DNA from: NZQO01 sp002693605
GTDB taxonomy: Bacteria; Bacteroidota; Bacteroidia; Flavobacteriales; Flavobacteriaceae
Length of the DNA: 24,192 nucleotides
Direction: 5' to 3'
Assembly: GCA_963972105.1 (NCBI GenBank)
Contig: CAXAVH010000035.1
Span: 1 to 24,192, forward strand
Shown here: positions 14,558-21,907 of the stretch, piece after piece
How the letters are laid out: each line of letters begins with the position of its first letter
Numbering within the stretch: the stretch's first letter is position 1
The notes under the pieces: model-generated
Told to the model about the DNA's origin: nothing
What the model saw: only the letters and a program-made list of their open reading frames with translations
Databases searched by the model: none
Translations under genes and position numbers: made by a program

Positions 14558-17152
14558 TTAAAATTGTTGTCCAATAATGAAATGGGTTTCCCATCCATTT
14601 TTCTGGGAACCGCCCAAGATGGGATCGAATCCGTATCCGAAGTCGATACCCAAAAGTCCGAAGGCGGGCATGAAAATGCGCAGTCCTGCACCGGCCGATC
14701 TGCTAATGCTAAATGGGTTGTAGTTTCTAAAGCCATCGTAAGAGGCGCCACCTTCCACAAAACTCAGTACATATATTGATGCAAGCTGCTTCAAAGTTAT
14801 AGGATATCGTAATTCTAACGAAAATTTATTGTAAATGGTATTTCCGTCGTTATCGGAAAGCGATTGGTTGGGGTACCCGCGCAGCTGAATCACTTCCCGG
14901 CCGTCCAGGCTGAAGGCTCCTAGTCCGTCGCCGCCAACGAAAAAGCGCTCGAATGGTGGGATGCCGCGATCGTTGTTGTACGCGCCCAAGAAACCGAATT
15001 CGGCATTGGTGCGCAATACCAGATCCTTATATAGCGAGGTGTACCACGCGCCCTTAAATTTCAGCTTGTAGTATTCAAGCCATTTAAAGCGCTCCTGGTC
15101 AATTTCCGAAATGCGCTCTTGTACATCCACGTTATTGCCGTTAGGCACGAGCATACTGGTCAGTTCGTCGCGCTCGTCCTTTAGCTCGTCATAATCTACG
15201 TTATTGAAGGCAGAGTATGGTGGCGTAAGTTTTGCGGTAAAGCTGAACTCAGACCCAGACCGTGGGTAAATGGGGTTAATGTCGGTATTGGTACGGCTCA
15301 GGCCAATGGTATAGGCGAAGTTGTTCGAAAATCCGTCCCCAAAGGTAAAGAGCCCTGTATTGTAGTTTTTAAGGTCGAAATGTTGGAAGCTCAAGGCCTG
15401 TGATAGTACGAAATAATCATCGGGCCACTGTAACTTTTTCGCGATTCCCACAGATCCTCCCGTAATAAGGAAGCGGCGGTCCCTATCTGCATCGCGCGTT
15501 TGGAAATCGTAAAAATACTGGACGGTATGGCTAAAGGAGGTGGTTAGCCTCACGGGTTTTTTCCCGCCCAACCACGGTTCGCTAAGTGAAATACTATAAG
15601 TTTGGTAAAAGCTACTGGCCTGGGCCCGCAGGCTCAATGTTTGGCCATCTCCCATAGGCAGCGGCTTGTACGCCTCGCCATTGAAAATATTGCGGAGCGA
15701 AAAGTTGTTGAACGAAAGCCCGAGGGTCCCCACGAAGCCACCGCCGCCGTAACCACCTTGAAGTTCAATTTGGCTGGATCCTTTTTCCACTACCGAGAAT
15801 TCCATGTCCAGGGTTCCGTTATTCGGGTCGACGTTCTTGAAGTTCGGTGAAATCTGCTCCGGGTCGAAATAGCCCAACTGACCCAGCTCGCGAATGGTTC
15901 GTACCACGTTTCGCTTGCTGTACTTTTGTCCTGGACGGGCGCGCAGTTCACGATAGATCACATGGTCGTTGGTCTTGTCGTTGCCGATTACGGATACGTG
16001 GTCGAAATAGGCAATCTTGCCTTCCCGAATCCTGATTTCAAAATCGATGGTATCGTTCTCCACGGCAACCTCAACCGGGTTTATGCTCGAGAAAAGGTAT
16101 CCGTTGTTCTGGTAGAGGTTGGTAAGGTCCAGGGCCTCTGGGTCGGTCACGTCCTCCACCCGCTCCTGCAACAGTGTGGCGTTATAGGTTTCACCTTTCT
16201 TAATGCCCAATATTTGGCGCAATTGGGCATCGGTATACACGCTATTTCCAATAAAGCGGATATCGCCGAAATAATATTTGTCACCTTCCTCTATCTGAAG
16301 GCGCAGCGCAACGTTTTTATCGTCGTTCCGAAGCAGCGTGTCGCTAACAATACGGGCGTCTCGGTAACCGTTTTCCTTATACTTCTTTATGATGTTGGCC
16401 TTGTCCTCTTCAAAGCCACTCTCTGTGTATTTCGATCTTTTGTAAAAACGTAGAAAGTTTTTCTGCTTCACGTTTTTCATTGCGCGGCGCAATTTGACAT
16501 CGGTAAAGGCGTCGTTCCCCGCAAACTCGATCTCGCTCACCTTTACCCGTTCGCCCTTGTTCACATCGATTAGCATATTCTTTGCAATCTCAACGCCGGT
16601 CGAATCGATGGAGGGGGTAGTGCTAATGATTACCTGCGTGTTCAGATACCCGTTGTCGCGGTATTTTTTCTGAATGTAATTTTTTGTAGTGGTAAGGAGG
16701 TTCTTGGTGATTTTCACGCCTGCCTTCAGGTTGTTGTCCTTTATAATCTCCTTCTTTTTCGCTTTCCTAACACCCTCAACGGTAACCTCGTTGAGCTTGG
16801 GCAGTTCTACGATGTAAAGCTCGAGGTCTACCATGTCACCCTCGATGTTTGTTACGTAAAAGGCTATGTCGCTAAAGAGGTTTTGCTCCCACAGTTTTTT
16901 GGTGACTTGGCTCAGCCTATCGCCGGGAATGTAGATTTGGTCTCCTTCCTTAAGGCCGGTAAAGGCTACAACGGTTTGTTCGTTAAAATTTTGCGCGCCT
17001 GTAACCTCAATGCTGTTAATGGTGTACTTCTTACCGCTATCCAAATCTTTTTGTTGCGCTGTAAGCGAAAAAACAGATACGAAGGTTAAAATTAGTATGC
17101 TATAAAATTTTATGTAGGTATGCAAACGTGGATTTCTATTTAAGTTGCTCAC
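14558..17152 (-). CDS. bamA: Outer membrane protein assembly factor BamA (Omp85)
   Basis: An 864-residue outer membrane protein, the central insertase for outer membrane beta-barrels. Signal peptide: about residues 12-33 (FYSILILTFVSVFSLTAQQ). Five POTRA repeats follow; visible starts are YTINSIEVTGAQNFNE, KLNEVTVEGVRKAKK, KVSEIEFAGNDAFTD, YFGDIRFIGNSVYTD and YFDHVSVIGNDKTND. The C-terminal barrel begins near IELQGGYGGGGFVG, has the loop-6 signature QLRGYPNQ (the (V/L)RG(F/Y) motif) and ends in Phe (HFIIGQQF). No ATG exists near the N-terminus. I chose GTG at 17152, preceded by GGAAAG five bases upstream; a TTG at 17164 is the alternative. Either start overlaps the 3' end of uppS (17 or 29 bases), so translation is probably coupled. 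Confidence 0.95.
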   Translation of the reverse strand: MSNLNRNPRLHTYIKFYSILILTFVSVFSLTAQQKDLDSGKKYTINSIEVTGAQNFNEQTVVAFTGLKEGDQIYIPGDRLSQVTKKLWEQNLFSDIAFYVTNIEGDMVDLELYIVELPKLNEVTVEGVRKAKKKEIIKDNNLKAGVKITKNLLTTTKNYIQKKYRDNGYLNTQVIISTTPSIDSTGVEIAKNMLIDVNKGERVKVSEIEFAGNDAFTDVKLRRAMKNVKQKNFLRFYKRSKYTESGFEEDKANIIKKYKENGYRDARIVSDTLLRNDDKNVALRLQIEEGDKYYFGDIRFIGNSVYTDAQLRQILGIKKGETYNATLLQERVEDVTDPEALDLTNLYQNNGYLFSSINPVEVAVENDTIDFEIRIREGKIAYFDHVSVIGNDKTNDHVIYRELRARPGQKYSKRNVVRTIRELGQLGYFDPEQISPNFKNVDPNNGTLDMEFSVVEKGSSQIELQGGYGGGGFVGTLGLSFNNFSLRNIFNGEAYKPLPMGDGQTLSLRAQASSFYQTYSISLSEPWLGGKKPVRLTTSFSHTVQYFYDFQTRDADRDRRFLITGGSVGIAKKLQWPDDYFVLSQALSFQHFDLKNYNTGLFTFGDGFSNNFAYTIGLSRTNTDINPIYPRSGSEFSFTAKLTPPYSAFNNVDYDELKDERDELTSMLVPNGNNVDVQERISEIDQERFKWLEYYKLKFKGAWYTSLYKDLVLRTNAEFGFLGAYNNDRGIPPFERFFVGGDGLGAFSLDGREVIQLRGYPNQSLSDNDGNTIYNKFSLELRYPITLKQLASIYVLSFVEGGASYDGFRNYNPFSISRSAGAGLRIFMPAFGLLGIDFGYGFDPILGGSQKNGWETHFIIGQQF

Positions 17153-17876
17153 TTGTCTTTCCAAATCTTCTTTCTCTTTGTTGATAATTTATAATTGCTT
17201 CAAAAAGATGGTTCTTAGTATAATCGGGCCAAAGTGTTTCGGTGAAATACAGTTCGGCATAGGCAATTTGCCAAAGCAGGAAGTTACTGATACGCTGCTC
17301 CCCGCTGGTTCGTATCAGTAAGTCTACGTCTGGTAAATTTTGCGTGTAAAGATGATTATTAATAAATGATTCATCGATTTCCTGCGGCGAAATTAGGTTA
17401 TTTTTAACTTTAAGGCTAATCTCTTGAATGGTTTTTGTTATTTCCTCGCGCGAGCCGTAGCTAAGGGCTAGGGTGAGGGTCATTCGGCTATTTTCGCTCG
17501 TTTTCTCTATAACACCCATCAGCTCCTTGTGGGCCCTTTTCGGGAGGGCGCTTAGGTTGCCAATGGCGTTCAGTCTGATGTCGTTTTTTTGGAGGGTCTC
17601 AATTTCCTTCTTCAGAGAGGAAACGAGCAATTTCATTAGGAGTTCTACCTCCAGCCGGGGTCGGTTCCAGTTTTCGGTGGAAAATGCGTATAAAGTTAGA
17701 AATGGAATGTGGATCTCGGCACAGGCCTCCACGATTTCCCGTACGGCCTTGGTGCCACTTTCATGCCCGAAGGTCCTGAATTTGCCCTTTTGCTTGGCCC
17801 AACGGCCGTTGCCATCCATAATTACCGCTAGGTGCTGTGGAAGTCGGCTCGTGTCTATCTGATCTTGAAGGCTCAT
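17136..17876 (-). CDS. uppS: Isoprenyl transferase (undecaprenyl diphosphate synthase)
   Basis: A 246-residue cytoplasmic cis-prenyltransferase making the C55 lipid carrier for peptidoglycan and surface glycans. Family signatures: VIMDGNGRWAK with catalytic Asp21, GHESGTKAVREIVE, LYAFSTENWNRP, and the C-terminal DLLIRTSGEQRISNF plus LWPDY. The frame extends 26 codons further upstream, but the ATG at 17876 is chosen because homologs begin just before the HLAVIMDGN strand and the longer form would read into the DUF6089 gene. The gap to the DUF6089 stop is eight bases, and the 3' end overlaps the start of bamA. Confidence 0.95.
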   Translation of the reverse strand: MSLQDQIDTSRLPQHLAVIMDGNGRWAKQKGKFRTFGHESGTKAVREIVEACAEIHIPFLTLYAFSTENWNRPRLEVELLMKLLVSSLKKEIETLQKNDIRLNAIGNLSALPKRAHKELMGVIEKTSENSRMTLTLALSYGSREEITKTIQEISLKVKNNLISPQEIDESFINNHLYTQNLPDVDLLIRTSGEQRISNFLLWQIAYAELYFTETLWPDYTKNHLFEAIINYQQRERRFGKTSEQLK

Positions 17877-17884
17877 AGCGCGGG

Positions 17885-18577
17885 TTAAAAGTTGCAATAG
17901 CAAGGTTTTCGCCCAAAGGTAACCGTGAAGGTTATTCCCGTAAAGACGTACCAATCATTGTTGTTGGTGTTTCCGAAACGTAGGTTCTCTGCGTCTGCTA
18001 GTCCCTTAATGGGGTAACTGCCGTCTATGGCATCGGTAAAGGTGTACCGTGCGCCTACTTCAAACGCAAGCACAAAACGGTTGGCCAGGCTGGCCTTATA
18101 GCCAATAACCATCGGTATGGCCGCCGTAGCGCCGCCATCATAGGCTATTATTGCGTCGCCGCCCCCCTTGTAAAGCGCGTCGTACCAAAACCAGGTTAGT
18201 CCCGTATAAAGATAGGGCGTAGATACTGGCCTGCCGCTGTACATGTTGAATTCCCAAAAGGTATATTCCAGCCCGAGCGAGGCTTCAAAGATAGTGTTCT
18301 CAAACGAGTAACCCCGCTGTTGCCTGCGGGTCTCATTCGATTCGGCATCGTCGCCCTCGATATTGGCAAGGAGCACCGAGGCCCGGAACGCGTGCCGCGC
18401 ACTGCGGTTCCACTTAAATATACCGCCAAAGGCTACCGTATTGGGCGCAACGTAGCTGGTCTTGCCCACATCGCCAATAAAATTTGCGCCTCCCAAAATA
18501 CCTCCAATTTCGTATGTTTGTGAGAGCCCTATAAACGGGGTGGTTATCAATAGAATGACGGCCGCAAAGTACTTCAT
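17885..18577 (-). CDS. DUF6089 family outer membrane beta-barrel protein
   Basis: A 230-residue protein with a signal peptide (MKYFAAVILLITTPFIGLSQ). The mature start TYEIGGILGGANFIGDVG and the Cys-rich end GRKPCYCNF match the family I know as DUF6089. Alternating hydrophobic strands (for example LANRFVLAFEVGARYTF) suggest a small outer membrane barrel. The function is not known. In flavobacteria this gene typically lies between nadK and uppS-bamA, as here. The ATG at 18577 is preferred over an upstream in-frame start at 18622, because that form would extend across the likely promoter (18594-18622) and lack a normal signal peptide. Confidence 0.88.
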   Translation of the reverse strand: MKYFAAVILLITTPFIGLSQTYEIGGILGGANFIGDVGKTSYVAPNTVAFGGIFKWNRSARHAFRASVLLANIEGDDAESNETRRQQRGYSFENTIFEASLGLEYTFWEFNMYSGRPVSTPYLYTGLTWFWYDALYKGGGDAIIAYDGGATAAIPMVIGYKASLANRFVLAFEVGARYTFTDAIDGSYPIKGLADAENLRFGNTNNNDWYVFTGITFTVTFGRKPCYCNF

Positions 18578-18593
18578 ATGCCTTAAAAGTTTG

Positions 18594-18622
18594 CAAATAT
18601 AACAATTAACTTCGCTTAACAA
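18594..18622 (-). promoter_or_regulatory. Likely promoter for DUF6089-uppS-bamA-ompH-ompH
   Basis: On the minus strand, TTG (18620-18622) and TATATTTG (18594-18601, a full TAnnTTTG match) are 18 bases apart, and the -7 box lies 16 bases before the ATG at 18577. This would give the envelope genes a start of their own downstream of nadK. Confidence 0.5.
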
Positions 18623-18635
18623 TATTCTAAGCGAA
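18611..18635 (-). other. Hairpin between nadK and the DUF6089 gene
   Basis: A perfect eight-base-pair inverted repeat, TTCGCTTA / TAAGCGAA, with a nine-base loop. It lies 41 bases after the nadK stop and overlaps the -33 element of the likely promoter. The bases after it on the minus strand are only mildly T-rich, so it could be a weak terminator, a processing site, or an operator. Confidence 0.4.
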
Positions 18636-18676
18636 TTAGTCTCTGTTGATTAACAAACTTTAGTGCAATTTATTGT

Positions 18677-19564
18677 TCAATTTCGCTTGTCTTCGCCCCA
18701 GAGCAGCTTTTTCCGAAGGGTTTTTATAAAACTGTCGTCTGCCAACTGAACCAATTTTATGCTGAAGGGTGCCTTGCGGATGGTAAGGGTGGTTTCGTTG
18801 GCAATGGTTGCGATACGTGAATCTAGCGAGAGCAAAAACGAATTTTCCCTTCCCGAAACATTCAGTGTCAAGACGCAATCATCTGGAAGCACCAAGGGGC
18901 GGGCGTTGAGATTGTGGGGGGCAATGGGGGTAATGATCATGCTATTTGTACTGGGGTCGATAACCGGTCCGCCGCAACTAAGTGAGTACCCCGTACTTCC
19001 CGTGGGGGTCGAAATTATGAGCCCATCAGACCAATATGAGGTAAGGTGGTTTCCATTTACCGCGGTTTCAACCTTTATCATCGACGTGGTATTCTTTCTG
19101 TTTACGGCGATTTCGTTGAGCGCATAGTTAAGGGTGTCGTCAATCTCATCGGTCTTGGGATCGGTCGAGACGGTAAGCAAGCTTCGTTTCGAAATAAAGT
19201 AGTTGCCATCCAAAATCTCGGAGATGCTTTCTGAAATCTCTTCTTTCTGTATGGTCGCCAAAAATCCTAATCGGCCTGTGTTAATGCCAACAATGGGAAT
19301 GTCGAGATGGCCCACAAAGGTGATGGATTTTAAGATGGTGCCGTCACCTCCAATACTGAAAAAAAGGTCGAAACTCCCGTCGAGCTCCCGGAAGGTCTCG
19401 AAGCCAGAAAAGTTATTGGTAATTTCATCGTTCTGGTTAATGATCTCCAGGAAATTCTCCTCGATGAGCACTTCAATATTCTTTTGCTGCAGCGCGCTGA
19501 GAATGTGTTGTATGTAGGTCTCTGAGTTTTCGTGGTAAAACTGACCATAAATACCAATCTTCAT
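18677..19564 (-). CDS. nadK: NAD kinase
   Basis: A 295-residue cytoplasmic enzyme that phosphorylates NAD to NADP using ATP. The diagnostic GGDGT is at residues 72-76 in FFSIGGDGTILKS, followed by GINTGRLGFLA. The second conserved motif is TPTGSTGYSLSCGGPVI, and ALNEIAVNRKNT and SLDSR also fit. Length is typical (E. coli 292). The ATG is four bases after the stop of the CBS gene, so the two are co-transcribed. A 99-base gap holding a promoter-like pair and a hairpin separates it from DUF6089. Confidence 0.96.
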   Translation of the reverse strand: MKIGIYGQFYHENSETYIQHILSALQQKNIEVLIEENFLEIINQNDEITNNFSGFETFRELDGSFDLFFSIGGDGTILKSITFVGHLDIPIVGINTGRLGFLATIQKEEISESISEILDGNYFISKRSLLTVSTDPKTDEIDDTLNYALNEIAVNRKNTTSMIKVETAVNGNHLTSYWSDGLIISTPTGSTGYSLSCGGPVIDPSTNSMIITPIAPHNLNARPLVLPDDCVLTLNVSGRENSFLLSLDSRIATIANETTLTIRKAPFSIKLVQLADDSFIKTLRKKLLWGEDKRN

Positions 19565-19568
19565 ACAA

Positions 19569-20225
19569 TTATATATTTAGGTATTTGTCCAGGTAATTGG
19601 AACGGTCCTTCAGGTCTTCCAAGAATTTATCCTCCTCATGGTTAGAGATAATCGTGTAATTGTACCTTCGGAAGGTCTGCACGATGGCGTTCATGCCCGT
19701 GTGGCCAATCTTGACGGTAATCTGTACCCTGTCCGTTTCCATTTTTGAAATAAAAACACCGAGAAGTTTGGCGCTATTCGATTCGACTATCTGGCTTATT
19801 TCACTGAAGGAATAATCGGCAATTCCCTTTTCCACCACAATGATGGCGCCCGCCTCGTTCAAGAAGGGCGTGTCGTTGAACAAACTCATTATATCGCCCA
19901 GCTCGTAGTAGCCAAGGTATGTGTTTTCCTTAGAGAGCACCGGCATGATATTGCTATTGTGCATTGCAAAGGCCTCCAGGATATCCAGCCAGTTGGCGTT
20001 CTCCCTAACAAAGAACCCTTCCAACGCATATTGGTAGTTCTTTAACGGCTTTTCACTATCAAAACAGTGGGCATCGGTCTCTGAAATGGAACCTAGGTAA
20101 ACCCCCTCCTGCATTACCGGGACGTGGGTATACGTTAGCTGATTGAAGGTGCGCTGAACTTCCTTTATATCGCAGGAGATATCGAAGGGAGTAACATCGT
20201 TTATTATGTAAACCTGGGTATTCAA
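19569..20225 (-). CDS. CBS domain protein with ACT-like C-terminus
   Basis: A 218-residue cytoplasmic protein. Two CBS-type units fill the first about 125 residues (THVPVMQEGVYLGSISETDA and NIMPVLSKENTYLGYYELGD are the strand-turn-strand cores). They are followed by a segment with IIVVEKGIADYSFSEISQIV and VQITVKIGH, which resembles an ACT-type ligand-binding fold. CBS pairs often bind adenosine nucleotides such as AMP, ATP or NAD-related ligands. With nadK four bases downstream, a role in sensing nucleotide state is plausible but unproven. There is no ATG near the N-terminus; the only suitable start is TTG at 20225, giving MNTQVYIINDV. The gene heads the long cluster that runs on to ompH. Confidence 0.85.
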   Translation of the reverse strand: MNTQVYIINDVTPFDISCDIKEVQRTFNQLTYTHVPVMQEGVYLGSISETDAHCFDSEKPLKNYQYALEGFFVRENANWLDILEAFAMHNSNIMPVLSKENTYLGYYELGDIMSLFNDTPFLNEAGAIIVVEKGIADYSFSEISQIVESNSAKLLGVFISKMETDRVQITVKIGHTGMNAIVQTFRRYNYTIISNHEEDKFLEDLKDRSNYLDKYLNI

Positions 20226-20262
20226 AGCGTGGATTTTTATGCAAATTACTTAAAATATAAAT

Positions 20263-20276
20263 GGCAAAGCCTTGCC
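20263..20276. other. Short inverted repeat in the divergent CBS/pdxJ gap
   Basis: GGCAA-AGCC-TTGCC is the only palindromic element in the 86-base gap between the two divergent transcription units. It could be an operator, but the arms are only five bases long. Confidence 0.2.
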
Positions 20277-20284
20277 AACCTTTG

Positions 20285-20292
20285 TATTTTTG
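20285..20292 (+). promoter_or_regulatory. Possible -7 element for pdxJ
   Basis: TATTTTTG matches TAnnTTTG and lies 19 bases before the pdxJ ATG. No TTG is found at the standard -33 distance. Confidence 0.35.
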
Positions 20293-20311
20293 TTAATTAT
20301 AATTTAAAATT

Positions 20312-21025
20312 ATGACAAAGTTAAGCGTAAATATAAATAAGATTGCAACCCTTCGAAATGCCCGTGGGGGCGATGTCCCGAATGTTGTGAAAGCCGCTGT
20401 GGATATACAAAAGTTTGGTGCGCAAGGCATCACCGTACACCCACGGCCCGATGAGCGCCATATTACGTACAAAGACGTGCGCGACCTGAAGCCGGTAGTT
20501 ACCACTGAGTACAATATTGAGGGAAACCCTATGGATAGGTTTCTTGAGTTGGTGCTCGAGATAAAGCCCAACCAGGTAACCTTGGTGCCCGATGGTGTTG
20601 ATGCCATAACATCTAACGCCGGTTGGGATACGGTAAAGCACAAGGATTTTTTGAAGGAAGTAATCACCGAGTGCAAGCGCAATGCCATTCGCACCTCGAT
20701 TTTCGTAGACCCCAACTTAGATATGGTCGAGGGTGCCGCCCACGTGGGCACCGACCGCATTGAACTTTATACCGAAGACTTTGCCCGGCAATACGAATTG
20801 GGCAACCACAAGGCAGTCCAACCCTATGCCGAGTGTGCCGAGCTCGCCCACCAACTGGGGCTAGGTCTTAATGCGGGCCACGATTTGTCGCTCTCCAACA
20901 TTCGGTTCTTCAAGGAAAATGTTCCGTATTTAGAGGAAGTGTCCATCGGGCATGCGCTCATTTCAGAAGCGCTCTACGAAGGTCTAGAACGCGTAATTGG
21001 CCACTATTTACAAAAATTAAAATAA
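20312..21025 (+). CDS. pdxJ: Pyridoxine 5'-phosphate synthase
   Basis: A 237-residue cytoplasmic TIM-barrel enzyme that condenses 3-amino-2-oxopropyl phosphate with 1-deoxyxylulose 5-phosphate to form pyridoxine 5'-phosphate (vitamin B6). Motifs: LSVNINKIATLRNARGG at the N-terminus, GITVHPRPDERHI, TTEYNIEGNP, QVTLVPDG, GLGLNAGHDLSLSNI and a terminal EVSIGHALISEALYEGL. Length matches the family (E. coli 243). The clear ATG start follows an AT-rich leader with a possible -7 box. The stop is one base before the hydrolase gene, so the two form one transcript. Confidence 0.97.
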   Translation: MTKLSVNINKIATLRNARGGDVPNVVKAAVDIQKFGAQGITVHPRPDERHITYKDVRDLKPVVTTEYNIEGNPMDRFLELVLEIKPNQVTLVPDGVDAITSNAGWDTVKHKDFLKEVITECKRNAIRTSIFVDPNLDMVEGAAHVGTDRIELYTEDFARQYELGNHKAVQPYAECAELAHQLGLGLNAGHDLSLSNIRFFKENVPYLEEVSIGHALISEALYEGLERVIGHYLQKLK

Positions 21026-21026
21026 G

Positions 21027-21788
21027 ATGATTCTACATTCACAGGTCTTGGGCGAAGGTATCCCGTTTATCATTCTGCACGGGTTTCTTGGCAGTGGCGA
21101 CAACTGGAAAACATTGGGCAACCAATTTGCCGACGCGGGCTACGAGGTACACTTGGTAGACCAACGAAACCACGGGCGCAGTTTCCATGACAAAGCCTTT
21201 AATTACAGCCTCATGGCGCAGGACGTTGCATTTTACTGCCAAGAAAATGGGCTCGATAGTGTCGTTTTATTGGGGCATTCCATGGGTGGGAAAACAGCTA
21301 TGCAGCTTGCCACGACCCGGCCGCAGAGGGTGCAAAAGCTAATCGTGGCAGATATTGCCCCCAAGGCGTACCCGCAGCACCACCAAGATATCCTCAAAGC
21401 GCTTGCATCGCTCGTTTTCGAAAAAATCAGCTCGCGTGGCGAAGCCGAAGAGGTGTTGTCTCAATACATTCCCGATATGGGAACACGCCAATTTCTTTTG
21501 AAAAATCTCTATTGGAAGGAAAAGGGGAAACTTGCATTACGCATGAACTTGCCCGTACTTACCGAAAAGATTGAAGAGGTGGGCCGTGCCCTTCCGGAAG
21601 GGGCAACCTACCCCGGCGACACCCTTTTCGTGCGTGGTGAGAAATCTGGTTATATCGAGCCGTTAGATGAACTGTTGATAAAAAAACACTTCGCAAAGGC
21701 CCAATTGGAAACCGTTTCGGGAGCGGGGCATTGGCTTCACGCCGAAAATCCAGATGAATTTTACCGAATTGTTATGAATTTTTTATAA
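21027..21788 (+). CDS. Alpha/beta hydrolase (YbfF-like esterase)
   Basis: A 253-residue cytoplasmic alpha/beta-fold hydrolase. The oxyanion loop HGFLGSGDNW, the conserved DQRNHGRS, the nucleophile elbow GHSMGG (Ser85) and the catalytic His235 in SGAGHWLHAENP all match the YbfF type of short-chain esterases/thioesterases. The natural substrate is unknown. It follows pdxJ by one base; I recall this pairing as common in flavobacteria, but no biochemical link to vitamin B6 is known to me. Confidence 0.9.
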   Translation: MILHSQVLGEGIPFIILHGFLGSGDNWKTLGNQFADAGYEVHLVDQRNHGRSFHDKAFNYSLMAQDVAFYCQENGLDSVVLLGHSMGGKTAMQLATTRPQRVQKLIVADIAPKAYPQHHQDILKALASLVFEKISSRGEAEEVLSQYIPDMGTRQFLLKNLYWKEKGKLALRMNLPVLTEKIEEVGRALPEGATYPGDTLFVRGEKSGYIEPLDELLIKKHFAKAQLETVSGAGHWLHAENPDEFYRIVMNFL

Positions 21789-21907
21789 CATTGCAAAGGT
21801 CATTTTACTATGTATGCATAATAAATTGTATTTCAATACTAATTAGATGCATATTTCAGAAATAATCTGACGATAATCTATATATTAATTAAAACTCTAA
21901 ATCTATT

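Noticed and set aside
21789..21907. Promoter or operator upstream of the FadL-type gene
   Set aside because: The gap is AT-rich with distant repeated ATGCATA-like words, but no TAnnTTTG box and no convincing stem is present.
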